Shown piece after piece: positions 10,136 to 21,385 of a stretch of DNA of 64,000 bases; the stretch's first letter is position 1, and each line of letters begins with the position of its first letter. The notes below the pieces were generated by a model. It did not search any database and had not been told where the DNA came from. It saw only the letters and a program-made list of their open reading frames with translations. Position numbers and translations under genes: made by a program. Where the stretch lies: positions 14,105,495 through 14,169,494 of the forward strand of contig OZ234502.1 in assembly GCA_965153455.1 (NCBI GenBank). The letters are read 5' to 3'. The stretch comes from Sphagnum compactum. Its lineage: Eukaryota > Bryophyta > Sphagnopsida > Sphagnales.

Positions 10136-11458
10136 GCACAATAGCCTTCCATAACAGCAGATCAGTAACGTTACATGTGTGCAATGTGATTTCCTAGCAA
10201 TATTGCATTGCAGAAGCTCAAAAGACTATTCACCTTGAATAAGGAAACCTTTTGATAGGAGGCATTGCTTTGCTAAGTTTATTTCATTCCTAAAAACTTT
10301 AGGCACAGATTGTGTCAACAGATTAAGTTTTCCTCAGAGTCAACCTCCACCAAACTCTCTCAGTTTTTCATTACACAATGAAACTATGGTTGCTGCAATT
10401 TCCGAAAAGAACCCAGTATGTACACATGATTTTATTTTTGGACTGTGTAACAGAACTTGGCAGTGCTTGCTATACCATGTGTTTCAATGCATTTTGAACC
10501 AGGTAAAACAACCTTACATGTTTTTGATTCGCCAGAAAAACAGTGAGTCCTCATATAATATATTCTCAACATCAGATACATTGTTGAGGAATCCTGAAAA
10601 GCTGCCCAACATTCAATCTGTAGTCCACCCATAAGAATCTGTCTAGCCAACATTGCCTATGCACAATTGCCTACAAGGTCAAGGTCTTTAATCTTTCATC
10701 TCATGGTGATGTGTAAGGATCCATCTTTAGGCCATAAAATCATATGCAGCTCTTATTCCCAAGAATGTCATGTCATTACGGGTACCTGCAGCTCCACTGA
10801 GAAGAGAAGTAAAATTTTACAGCACTACATGTACTAAATAAATAGATGGAAGTTTTCCTACAATGCAACCTCTATAGATTCCCTCCCAATAAAATCCACA
10901 TGACTGCTATAATTCCTACAGCTTCACAAAACAACCTCCAAATTCACTAAACTTAATTTCTCAACTTCATAACAAAGCTTAACATTGCTCAATATACTGC
11001 CTGCTTTGTAGTTTTTGGTATTGGCTCAACAAGAACCTTGTGTATTGGTTCACAAGAGAAGCATCACAATCTATTCTTCAAATCAGATACATATGTTACT
11101 TCATGTGCACTTTTTTCAAGAATCTGGAAAAGCCACCCAAAGTTCCATCTCCAATCCACCAGAAAGAATCTAATAGAACATACTGGCAAATGTTGGCACA
11201 CTCAATCGAATCCAAGGTCTTCAATCTTTCATCCGATGATGAGATATGTAAGGAAACCTCCATAGGATGCAAAGTCATATGCAACAGTTGCTCCTCAAAA
11301 TGTCAGGTTTTTAGGATACCATCTACTCCACACTAACGAGACCAGTTGTAAAACTGTACACTACATCAGTATGCAAGAAGTTGTCAAAAACTGCACCCCT
11401 CACATTTGAGATCTACTGTGTGATCACTTTGGGGCAGTTTTTGAATCAAAGCATGGCA
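10136..11458. other. 3' flank of AP2 gene B
   Basis: Inverted equivalent of 3677-4990 and of 37638-38960, including the diverged tandem duplication described for arm A. Short frames at 11040-11336 and 10386-10634 are antisense to the equivalent frames in the other arms. I see no evidence that they are genes. Confidence 0.55.
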
Positions 11459-14400
11459 TTATAGGTACTCATCAAATTGCACAAAGGGTTGTTGGGAAAA
11501 TGCAAAAGGATGAGGTGGCTCCATCACATGTTCATACTCACACAATGAATTGATTTCATTTCCTTCAATATGACCAGGGACTGATGTCAGCACCATGTCA
11601 TTGATATCAGGATTGCAGCCTTCCATTAGAGTTGCCTGAACAGAAGCAACCCGGTCTCCAATGTCTCCAAGTTGGTCATGTTGTAGCCTCTTGAACAAAG
11701 TTGCGAGATCTTCTCCATCAGCTAAATCCATAAACTCTGTTGCAGCTTGATCTACTGTCCATCCAAGCATCCACATGTCATGATTAGTCTATTTCACTTC
11801 AATGTAATGAGCAAAAATAAACTATCTCTTCACATTGAGGGTCCACAAAAGATGCAATGACTAACAAATACATTAAAGTTTTCGTCAACTGCCATGTACC
11901 ACCATTCATGAAATATAAGTACTAGATGAGAAACCTTGAGATTGTTTAGGAACTCAAGGATCCAAAGGCAAAGTCATGGATTGCAAACCCATGAAACCAA
12001 TTATATTGAATTCAAGGCCTATATTCTAAAACCATAACATCTGCATGACTAAATAAAAACATTGAAGGTGTAATAGGACTCATGAAACATGAGTAGTGAT
12101 CTTAAAAGGTTGGAATTGTTTGAGGACTAGAATACCACATTTCAAGGGTGCAAAGCTACAATTCACATGAACACCATCAATATTATATTGAATACCTAGT
12201 ATCCAACACCTTACCTATTGGAATCTTGATGCATTCATCATCATCTTCCTTTAGGCTTGTAATTAGGCAAGCCAAGTGCTCACATTCAAGAGGTAATTCA
12301 TCGAGGTTTCTCAAGTCTTGCTTCAGAGCATCCTGTGTATGTTCATGAGTCGGAGGTAAGTGGACCACCAAATTATTACATTTTGGATGACAATCTCCAA
12401 CCTCCATCGAAGATGGAATTGGCATTGTGAGGTCTTTTCTAGCATCCGAATCCATAAAGGTTGAACTTTGAGTTTGGGCTCCGATTGAAAGAGGATTGAA
12501 ACCTAGTAAAACCAAAAATTGCAAAATTTTACAAAAAGGTGGAATTAAGGACTTGTTAGATTGTCATGATCTATTAGAATTGCTCAAATGTGGGAAGCAA
12601 TAGTTTTTATCTAGCCAAGGAATTACAAGTGTGATGTTCAAGCTTACAATTCAAAGGAGGGGGATGGAAATTTGATGATGTCCCCAACGTGGATGTCATA
12701 TGTCCTGACATGGGACCCACCTGAAAAGCACCCACAAGACTTAGACAATGTCAACTAGGTTTTGGAGGTCAATTCTTGAAACACACACCTGGATGGAATT
12801 CAAATTGATTTCTACCTGGATGTTTGCACAAAGATCCCAAGTTTGAAAGCCTTTGTTTGCAATCTCAACATCAAAAGGTGGAGAATGCAATAATGATGTT
12901 TCAACAATGGTTGCAACTGGAGTTGACAAAACTATTGTTGCAGCTTCCTCCACTGTCCATTCAAGCAATGTTCATAGCATGGTTAGTGCAGATGAATTGG
13001 AATCTAATCACACATAAACTGGCCATCTCTTCACAAGGGTCCATTAAAGATGCATGACGAAATGAAAACACTTATCATTCGAGTAGCAGCAGGACTCATG
13101 AAAACACGAGTCCTCTCAAGACCTTGAGATTGTTCAACAAACTAAAAAACCAAAAGGCAAGGGGCCTATAGTTACAATTCATAGTATCATGCTAGAGATT
13201 ACGTTGGGCTCAGAACAATTACCTATTGAAGATTGGACAACTCGTTCTTCTGGGGTTGCATCTTGGTAACTTGAATGTTGACTTTCAAGAGAGAATTTGT
13301 GTGAAATTATCAAATCTTGCTCCAAAGTATCTTGTATTTGTTCATGAGGAGGGTAATGCTTGAACGAAGTATTGCATTGTGGAGGAATGTTTACAAGGGG
13401 ATCTTCAGCTTCCATGGCCATGCTTGATGTTTGAGGTGCTCTTAAATCAATCTCCACTGAGATCATGGACGAAGTATTGCATTGTGTAGGAATTGGAGGG
13501 AGATCTTCAGCTTTTGTGCTCGATTTTTGAGGTGTTACTAGATTAATCCTTACCCACTCAATGAAGTGGAGCGTTAGAAGAATATCTTTGGTTGGATCTT
13601 GAGCCTTCAATTGAGGAAGGCATGATGTAAACCAGTTCAAAAGGGGTATCAAAGGTGAACGCAATTTATGATGCCACAGTACTTGTGGTAGGATCTCCTT
13701 GATTATGCAATCAATACGTTCAAGCAACTGAGGAATGTTTGTAGGTACATGCACATTCATCAGAACGTCACCGTCTAACAATCTGAAAATTGTTGCTACA
13801 CCATCCTTTCTCACCAACCTCATCAACTGGACTACCAGCCATGCAAGTTCAACCCGTTCTGAAAATGCGAAATCTTGAAACTCACATAGTACAAGGAAGA
13901 AAAGAACTTGATATGGTAGCTGATGAATGAGATAAAAAAGTGGGTTTCTTCTTAGATACCGAACTTGTTCTTGGATTGCACGTTTTCTCCCTTCTTCCCA
14001 CGAATATTCCAAGATTTTGGGAAGGAATCGAGGGGTATGTTCAAAATTGAGAGCCTTGTTGCCTTTGCCATAGTAGAAGGCCGCAACATCATATGCATGG
14101 GCAGCTGCCTCGGGAGTGTTGCAATCATCGATCCAAACTTTGTTCTTTTCCATTGGCGGCTTCACCTCAGCAGTCCAAGGCTTTGTGCGGCTGCGAGAAG
14201 GCCGAAAACGCACTCCTTTGTACTTGGTCCTGTGTATGTTCGGTTGCTTTTGTCCACTACCTGTCTCTAGTGCAAGAGTCTCTCCGATCAGCCATGCTCT
14301 CTTGACCCCTCTTTTCACACGTTCGCTGGAAGTCAGATTGTAAATTTCAAGTTGCAGTATAACTTGCACTTCACCTCTTAGCAATGAAAAAAAAGGGAGC

Positions 14401-14876
14401 CATAATGCAAGTAATTGCGAAAGTCTCAAAAGTCCAAAAAGTGAGTCACATAGAGAGTCGCATGAAGGCTCAACAAATTTAGACAATTCAGGCAATGTTT
14501 TCAGAACGTTTGCGCGGGCGAAAGGGTTTTTCCAGAGGTTATCGTAGCTCTGTGTGAGACAGATCAATGGGTATGCAGAAACAGGTTCACGACCACGGCA
14601 ATGCACTTCCTCCTCCGCCTCAAACGACATGATGGAACCAATGTGCGATGAAGCACTGGGTTGCCAAGCACTTTGACGATAGATGCCCTCATTTGCAGGA
14701 GCTCGGGGATTCTCTCGAATGAGGAGAGAACATTTTCTTACAAAAAACATGTTTGTGAACCGAAAGTCATTGACAACACGGATAGCAAACTCGAAGAGTG
14801 GTCGGTAACTTTCCGCATCCATCATCATGTCTCCAATTCGAAACGCAGGTCGAACTTTTTCCGCGTCGAGCACCAT
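11459..14876 (-). CDS. AP2/ERF-domain protein, copy B (five exons)
   Basis: Exons on the minus strand read as 14876-13223, 12952-12816, 12720-12648, 12502-12215 and 11754-11459. All are GT-AG and in phase, giving 815 residues. The AP2 domain lies at residues 218-278 and is identical in sequence to copy A, as is the preceding SSERVKRGVKRAWLIGETL region. By contrast residues ~105-175 share little with copy A. The start differs from A by a ~48-base duplication that repeats the FRIGDM-plus-DAE coding block. The intron 3 acceptor is TTTACTAG rather than TTTCACCAG. Internal repeats of PPQCN and of the QDTLEQDL / QDALKQDL module are as in copy A. A nuclear DNA-binding regulator is inferred from the domain only. 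Confidence 0.82.
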
Positions 14877-14890
14877 GTCTCCAATTCGAA
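14815..14890 (-). repeat. 48-base tandem duplication at the start of gene B
   Basis: TTTCGAATTGGAGACATG followed by a GAYGCGGAAA block occurs twice in a row on the minus strand, where copies A and C have it once. The upstream unit supplies the chosen ATG (14876) and the downstream unit supplies alternative in-frame ATGs at residues 17-19. Either could be used. Confidence 0.8.
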
Positions 14891-15119
14891 ATTGGGCTAG
14901 TAAAATTGTTCGTGTATGATGACGATATTACCTCCTCCTCCGTTCAACTCGGATTGAGGTGCATTAAAAAAACCCTACAAAGCCAAAGAAACAACAGCAT
15001 GGGAACCAAGACCCCACCAATATTGTGGTTGTATACTCAAACAGAAGATATATATCCTCACAACGGCAAACAACTAGAGACTTTCGTGACAGCACAGACA
15101 CACAACTACTCAAGCAAGA

Positions 15120-15337
15120 TCAGAGAACTCCATGTAATCTCATCACAAATCTCAAATACTTATGCTGCAAATGATGCATCCACAATTTGCCGAACCTCTT
15201 AAAAGCCACAGTTTTTGACTTAAAGCTCTCCCCTGAAGCTTCTCTCTCCTCACCCCTGAAAGCTTCAAGTACGCAAGTATGATCTTCTGAGTTCAAGCTT
15301 CTGTGAATTTGTAGAGGGAAGGGTTTTGCTAACGAGG
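15120..15337. other. Upstream flank of AP2 gene B
   Basis: Matches 33590-33810 upstream of gene C in inverted orientation, including an AGCTTCAGGGGAGAG block and GGATGCGTCGTTGCAG-like sequence. It probably contains promoter or 5' exon sequence of the AP2 gene. No specific element was assigned. Confidence 0.45.
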
Positions 15338-15870
15338 GGGGTAATGTTTTGGGCGGGGGGGTGGGGGGAGAGAGGGGAGGCGGGCAAAGATCGCTGTGAT
15401 ACGCAACGTCTATGAAATTGCAAGGTGCCGAGTGTTTGGGGGGGGGGGGGGGGGGGGGGGGCAAATATAAAGATACCTTACTTTAATTCTCTAGACGGGT
15501 TGTGGTTAATGTTTTTTCTATGGGTGAATTTTCGCACTTTTTCAACCTGGAAAATATGATTTCGACACATACAAAAGATTGGGGGGGGGGGGGGCAACAA
15601 CAAAGGTACCTTGTGATACACAAGCTCTAAGAAATTGCAAGGTGCTGATGTTTGGGGGCGGGGGGTAGATACAACAACCTTTCTTTCTTTCTTTTCTTTC
15701 CTGACACAAATGGAAAATTCATTGCAATTAAGAGAATACAGTTCACCTAGGGCAAGGGGGCAGCCTACTCCAGAGACCGACAAATCAAGTGGAAAATCTA
15801 ATCATGATGGGTAACACTGACCTTTTTTTATTTCTCTTGGGGATGGAGGGCAAGGGGGGCAAAGATGTGA
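15338..15870. repeat. G-tract-rich tandem repeats, arm B
   Basis: There are G runs of 24 (15438-15461) and 14 (15581-15594) plus several shorter ones. They sit inside imperfect copies of a unit containing GAAATTGCAAGGTGC, GTACCTTG-GATAC and a TTTTTCAACCTGGAAAATATGATTT-like segment. Arm C has the complementary C-tract array at 32820-33560, so the array predates the duplication. The long runs could form G-quadruplexes and are prone to length change and assembly error. Confidence 0.75.
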
Positions 15871-17340
15871 AGATCTTTGTTTAACTACAGTAGTACACGA
15901 ACGGTTTTGGCATAAGTTAAATTATTTCTTATTTCGCTGAATTTTTGAAAATCTATTTATTACTTGTGCCAAAAATTTAATAATTATTATAAAATTAATT
16001 TCTGAAGAATTCGACTGTCAGGTTTGAACAGATTTTAGGAATGTGACAGTTATAATTAGACTATCCCATAAAGACGGCAAATTTTTGTTCATAATTATTT
16101 ATAAACCTTACCTGCCAGAATTTTCACAATTAGAAACCAAATGCCAAAGTTAAGATCCGAGATTTAATTAATTATTCGACAATTTGTTGTCGAATTGGGT
16201 ACTACTTGTATCTGGTTGGATTGTGAGCAGTGTTTGAGGGGACGGGGGAGCGGGACATTTGATCCATAAGAAGTTCCAACACTACCAAAAACTCCACCCA
16301 ATTTCTTTTTTTAATTTTTTTTATGTTTTTGAATTTTTAAAAAAAAATTAGTTCCATAACTCTTGCACCGCGATAGGCCTAGACACTACCAAACCACCTT
16401 AGTGCACCCTTACTCATCAAAGGATATCTAAAGATTGCCCAGAGCATGATGAGTGGTGCCACTATTGGGGAGATCTTGAGGTGAGAAACAAAACATACAA
16501 CACAAACAAACTACCTTCCTTCATAGATAGATCCCCAAATTAGATCCAACAGGTACTTGTGACAAAATATTAAAACTCAATATTTTTATCACTATGTTCT
16601 ATCATGGATTATAGTAATTGGGGAAAGAATAACACAACAAAGTATGTGGAGTTTGAGATCTCTTATTAGTATTTCTTATTGGGATTTTGTGGAGTATTCC
16701 TTAAAGATTGGGTGTGCTTAAACTCTCCATAAGCTTCTTTGGTGTGATGACAAGATGCATGCAATGTTCAGTTATTACCTTCAGAAGTTAATTTGTTAAG
16801 CAAACAATGCCCATTCATTTTGGACAACTTGGTCGTTGGGGTTGGGGTTGGGGGTGGGGGGGGGCAAGGGGGGCTGGTGGATTCATCAAAACAGCAGTCC
16901 CTACAAGAAGGGCCATTGTTCACACAAAAACCCTCAGACATTTGTAGAAGTCCCACTAGTATAGTGCATGGCATTACATGGAAACATACCTTATTGTGAA
17001 TAATTTTATGATGTTAACCTCCAACACTTTTTCCCAAGACCATAAAAAATGATTGGTAGCTAAATCTATCTATCTAATTTTTGCATTTTGTGACTGGCAA
17101 AGGGTGAACCAGCACTAGCACCTTAAACTTCTTTGTTGGGGGGGAGGGCGGGTGGGGAGGCCGGTTCTCACTTCCTACATCTAACCAATGAAATACCAAA
17201 CTTGACCTGGCTGACCCGGATATAGTCATAAAATAGTTACAATTTGAAAAATAATTGTAAAGGTTTTGCCTTTTCATGTGGGTAAATAAGAGAGAACCCA
17301 ATGAGGGGAGGGGTCGTGTAGGTGAATAAGGGACTGGAGT
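15871..17340. other. Non-genic part of arm B, dispersed-repeat related
   Basis: Parts align in inverted orientation with 31865-32760 of arm C, for example AAACTACCTTCCTTCATAGA near 16511-16530. A third, more diverged relative lies near 49960-50060. G-rich clusters occur at 16835-16880 and 17136-17162. No gene is seen. Confidence 0.5.
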
Positions 17341-18050
17341 GATGCAGCTAAACTTGGAAGGTAATTATTGTAACAAATGCCATAGACACACACATACATA
17401 ATGACATGGCTTGAAGCCATAGACTCTCCATAATTCTAGAGAACAGAGGCCAACTTTGTTACAAAAGTTACGTAGATCATGGTGTATTATGAGTAGTTTA
17501 ATATATTATCAAGTATTGTAATGGTTGATATTTGCAGTTTTGTGAAGCTCATAAGGCTAGATCATGGAATAATTTGAACCTTATTTGATTTTGGTTTTCA
17601 GGCAACCAGCTGAATGCACCAGATTTGGAGATGGGTGGACACCCATTGGGGCATGGAGAAAACAACAATGTATCAAACCATGATATCGTAACTGTTGCTG
17701 GGGCTTCAAGTGCAACACCCCCTGTCCTCCAGGAGGTGCTCGCAAGTGGTGTGCAGGCACTTGAAATAGCATCTCAGCTTACAATTTCTGGCTGACAACA
17801 ACTAACTCTTCTCCATAGAATTCATGGACAATTAGGGGGGTTGAAGTATAAAGACTTTCCCAGTTTTAGTTGTGATAACAGACGAGGACAAAACAATACG
17901 AATGTATTGAAACTGAATTTAAGTTGATGTTTGGGTTTTCAAGGTCTAACTTGGATTGGTTTTCTGGATTCAAACTTCATTAACACTAATATTATTTCAA
18001 TATGTGGATTGCGAGGATGAAATTGTCAAGGGAGCTGTTTTGTTATATCC
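17341..18050. other. Conserved block at the outer end of arm B
   Basis: Closely matches 29135-29830 in inverted orientation. The minus-strand frame at 17581-17772 has a plus-strand equivalent at 29396-29587 with almost the same sequence (MLFQVPAHHL, QQLRYHGLIHCCFLH). The opposite strand reads the CATTGGGGCATGGAGAAAAC segment after a TTTTCAG, so it may be an exon of an unrecognised gene on the plus strand of arm B. I could not identify it. Confidence 0.35.
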
Positions 18051-18445
18051 AATAAAGTTATCCACAAAGTCAGGCGACTAGGGGGTGAGAATGACCAGTT
18101 TCGGCACAATAAGGCATCAAATGCATAACTGGGAATGAAATTTTACAAAAGAAAATACTGGGACCCAAACTAGTTTTTCAACCAATTTTCGTGGTAAACT
18201 GAGTTTCATCCCCTCTTTCCTATTTCCTGAGCGCCTCCACTGCTGCTACATATATTTTCACTGCTCCTACTTATACTATTATAATTAGTCTCGAACCTTG
18301 TGCATTAAATGTTGAGTTTTAATACAATTCATGCTGAGAGTTTTAAAATTTTCCTTACCTTTCGAATACCACAGAAAGAGGGGATAAAGGGTGAAAGCAG
18401 AGGGGACAAGGGATGAGAGAGAGGGTGACTTTAAGGATAACTTTA
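18051..18445. mobile_element. Foldback/MITE-like insertion in arm B
   Basis: This ~395-base block is absent from the matching place in arm C (29112-29125), where flanking homology is continuous. It carries internal inverted sequences (ATCCCCTCTTTCC near 18208-18220 and GAAAGAGGGGAT near 18374-18385). A relative is at 23345-23565, sharing GTGGTAAACTGAGTTTCA-like, GAGCGCCTCC and TTTTCACTGCTCCTACTT segments. No coding capacity. Superfamily and target duplication are not resolved. Confidence 0.55.
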
Positions 18446-18489
18446 ATGTATGTAAAAAGAATGATGGTATGAATCAAGGTGCATGGGGC

Positions 18490-18935
18490 TGGAGTGAACC
18501 AGCAGCCACCATTGCACCAGTTGAGGATGAGCCCGTTGAAGCCGTTTTGGGGATGAACCAAAAACCCATCCTCCTTGCCCGCAGGTATTATTTTTTTTCA
18601 TCTTTTCTCTGCCCCAAAATTTTCCACCTACCTCCCCCCTCCTACCTACCACCTACCTCCCCCCTACTACCTACCACCTCCTACCTCTCACTCCATTGCC
18701 AGAGCTCTAGAGCAGTCGAGCGGGAACGAAAGGGGAGGTTGGAGTTAGAACTGCCATTGTTGGAGCTGTGTTAGGGTTGGAGCTACCATTGTTGGAAGTG
18801 CAAAGCCGGGGCTGGAGGTGGAGGTGGAGGTGTTGGAGCCGGGGAGCTGTTGTTGGAGCTAGAGCCCCTCAAGCGGGACCCACACGGGACCCAAAGCCCG
18901 AGCTTTAGGTAAGTTCCCTCCCTCCCTCCCTTGTT
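18490..18935. other. Pyrimidine-rich and GGAG-repeat region outside arm B
   Basis: Homology with arm C ends near 18488. The following sequence has CCTACCTCCCC/CCTACCACC repeats (18620-18690) and then a GTTGGAGCT/GGTGGAG low-complexity stretch (18730-18870). No gene is recognised. Confidence 0.5.
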
Positions 18936-19720
18936 TGTTTTGTTGCAACACAGCAAAGAAGGCGAAGGCGCTGCAAGAAAGAAGAAGAAGAAGAAGGCGA
19001 CAGCAACTTCGTTGCGTTGAAACGTCTTGCTCCAACGCAGAAGGCGACGACAGCAACGCCTTCTTCTTTTTGTTTTGTTGCAGCGTAGCGAAGAAGGCGA
19101 CGACAGCTTTTTCTTTCTTGTAGCACAAAAGGCGACGACAACAACGCTGTCGTCACCTTCTTCTTTTTGTTTTGCTGCAGCGCAACATAGAAGGCGATGG
19201 TAGCAACGCTACCGTTGCCTTCTTCTTTTTTCCTGCACGCTGCCATCGCCTTGTTCTTTTTGTTTTGCTGCAGCGCAACAAAGAAGACGATGGCAGCGTT
19301 GCTGCCATCGCTTTCTTCTTTTTTTCCTTGCAGCATAGCAAAGAAGGCGATGGTAGCGTTGTTACCGTCGCCTTGTATTTTTCATTTTGCTACAACGCAG
19401 AAGGTGACGGTAGCGTTGTTGCTATCGCCTTCTTTTTCTTTTTTTTTGCAACGCAGAGAAAAAGGCGGCGACAACAAAGCTGCCGTCGCCTTCTTTTTTG
19501 TTCGTTCTAGCGTAAAATGCGTGTACCACAAAGGGCGACGACAGCAACTTTGTATTGAAGAAGAATAATACGACAATTTCCGTCACCTTCTTCGATGGTT
19601 TTGCTGCAAGGAAATGGTCACCTCCGCCTTTTTTGTGGTTTTGCTGCTAAGAAAGTGACGGCAGTAATGTCATCGCCTTCCTCTATGGTGACGGTTTTAT
19701 TTTATTTTCTTTGTCGGTGC
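18936..19720. repeat. Array of GC-rich imperfect palindromes
   Basis: Roughly a dozen units spaced about 45-70 bases share GAAGGCGACGACAGC-like and GCTGTCGTCGCCTTCTTC-like halves. Each pair can fold into a hairpin, linked by TTTTTGTTTTGTTGCAGCG spacers. Examples centre near 19145, 19210, 19295, 19355, 19415 and 19475. Both strands give open frames rich in Ser, Arg, Lys and Phe, but these simply reflect the repeat. It lies next to the Helitron-like coding remnant, though no functional link is shown. Confidence 0.8.
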
Positions 19721-19957
19721 TTATGGTTTAGTTCATTAGGATTAAAAATTAATAGTAAATGGTGGTTTTTTGTTTAGGGTCGAAAGTTGTAATGGCCAGG
19801 GGAAGAAGACTGAAGAAAAGCGGTGGTGATGAGTTGGAAGTCCATAAGCAAAAGGTTACTTAACAAAAATTTTAATTATTAAAACAAAAAAACCTTAAAA
19901 CTATAAATTTTGTGAGATCAATCCTAAATTATAAGTTTCAATAAATAATTAATCAAA
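19721..19957. other. AT-rich stretch before the Helitron-like remnant
   Basis: Contains ATGGCCAGGGGAAGAAGACTG (19791-19811), which begins a short basic open frame of unclear meaning, and then AT-rich sequence. No feature could be assigned. Confidence 0.35.
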
Positions 19958-21385
19958 ATGGATATAGATATCGAGTTGAAAAAAATAGGTTTGAAACGAA
20001 TCATTAATTTCCACTATAATGTCAACGATTATTTATTTGATGCAATAGCATATTTATTAAAATATGCAATTAGTTTTAAAATTATACAAAAAAATAGTAT
20101 GTCACATTTACAAAATTGTTTAACCTTTGGCACACCTAAAGTTTTTGATTGTTGTGCAGGAGAATTAAAATTTGAATTTTTGCATGATCTTCATTAAGGG
20201 GAATGCAAATGATGAAGAAATTTACATTAAAAAATGACTATCTCTACATTACATGGTGGGTTATGGGGTGATTTCACTGCTATTTATTGGATATTTGAAT
20301 ATTTGAATTGTTCAATTCATGTTTGAAATAAATATAATGCCCGCATAATGGTTAAAGTTGAACAAGAAAATGAATCAACACGTTTAAACCTTATATATGA
20401 CAACATTCACTTTGAACTTGTTGACATTTATTCAATAATTATAGATATTCCTATTCATACTAATAATGATGACAAAAAAAAGAAAAAAATTCTAAACATA
20501 AGAGAGATATAGACGATAGAACAAAGTGTTTTGATAAAAAAAAGAAAATGATTTAGTTGGAATTTAGAATTAGATAATAATGTGTTAAAAATTAAAAGAG
20601 CCCATTTTGATTGGATGCCGCAAGAAATTGCTTTGGTATTCATGAAAAGAAATCGTTATTTACCTTTAAACACATTACAAATTAAACGACATTTAAAACA
20701 ACTCGAATCAAAGAAAAAAATTGTGATAAACATTTTGATATTTCTTCGAAAATAATGAAGATTGTTCAAGTAGTGTAATTGAAAACATTTCAACATATGA
20801 TCAATACTTCAACAAATATATCATCAGCTAATCAAATTCATGAAAAAGTTCATGTACAGTTCATAAGACAACATGAAAACAATAATAACAAAACAAAATT
20901 TTGATCAACTACAAATGTTTCTTGTTTTCCATTTTATAATGAAAAAACAAATAGTTTTGATAAAGATATTTTTAAATATCAAGAAGACATGAAAGATATT
21001 GCTAGGCATGTATGCTATTGTTGTCAAAGGTTATATTTTAAATATCAAATATGTGTTGCATCAAAATTAGATATTGAAAAATTCCCTCATGAATTAAAAA
21101 ATGCAATAACTATGCAAGATGTATTAATATGTAAATCTTGTAAAAAAAAATTAAATCTTGAAATACTTTTTGATTTTGTTTTACGAAATCATATCAAACT
21201 AAATATGAAATTTGTTTTAATATTAAATAAAATTTAAAAAATGTTTAATTGCACCACATTTAGCATTTGCACAGATATTTCAATTGCAAAGGTATGGACA
21301 ATATGGATTCCATGGAAATATTGTTAATGTCCCAACAAATTTGAATATTCTTCAAACTGTCTTACCTCAGATGCCATATGAGGAT
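19958..21385 (+). pseudogene. Decayed Helitron-like coding region with OTU-like and Cys-rich domains
   Basis: Frame 19958-20197 reads NDYLFDAIAYLL then SMSHLQNCLTFGTP and LHDLH. After frame breaks, 20230-20440 reads GGLWGDFTAIYWI, EYLNCSIHV and VEQENESTRLNLIYDNIHFE. This is the layout of OTU-like cysteine protease segments carried by some Helitron/Helentron polyproteins. The catalytic Cys position appears as Tyr. The next part, 20989-21237, has HVCYCCQRLYF and LICKSCKKKL, and 21240-21370 continues LAFAQIFQLQ, GQYGFHGNIVNVP and LPQMPYED. That order is typical of the DUF6570-like region upstream of a Helitron Rep/helicase. Stops and frameshifts show decay. Rep and helicase domains were not found. 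Element ends are unknown. Confidence 0.6.

Larger units (their letters stand above)
6836..18490 (-). repeat. Arm B of the AP2 locus
   Basis: Inverted copy of arm A for its first ~8 kb, and inverted copy of arm C along its whole length. The last clear match is the segment AATGATGGTATGAATCAAGG near 18461-18480, against 29085-29110. It holds AP2 gene B on the minus strand. Relative to arm C it has an insertion at about 18051-18445 and lacks the 1.9 kb insertion at 29948-31864. Relative to arm A it keeps the ~1.5 kb segment that A has lost. Confidence 0.9.

Noticed and set aside
15120-15783. Proline-rich reading frames on the minus strand
   Set aside because: Proline runs come from the G-tracts; no domain, and tract lengths differ in arm C.
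18859-19576. Several overlapping open frames of 60-143 residues on both strands
   Set aside because: All are readings of the palindromic GC-rich repeat array, with low-complexity Ser/Arg/Lys/Phe content.
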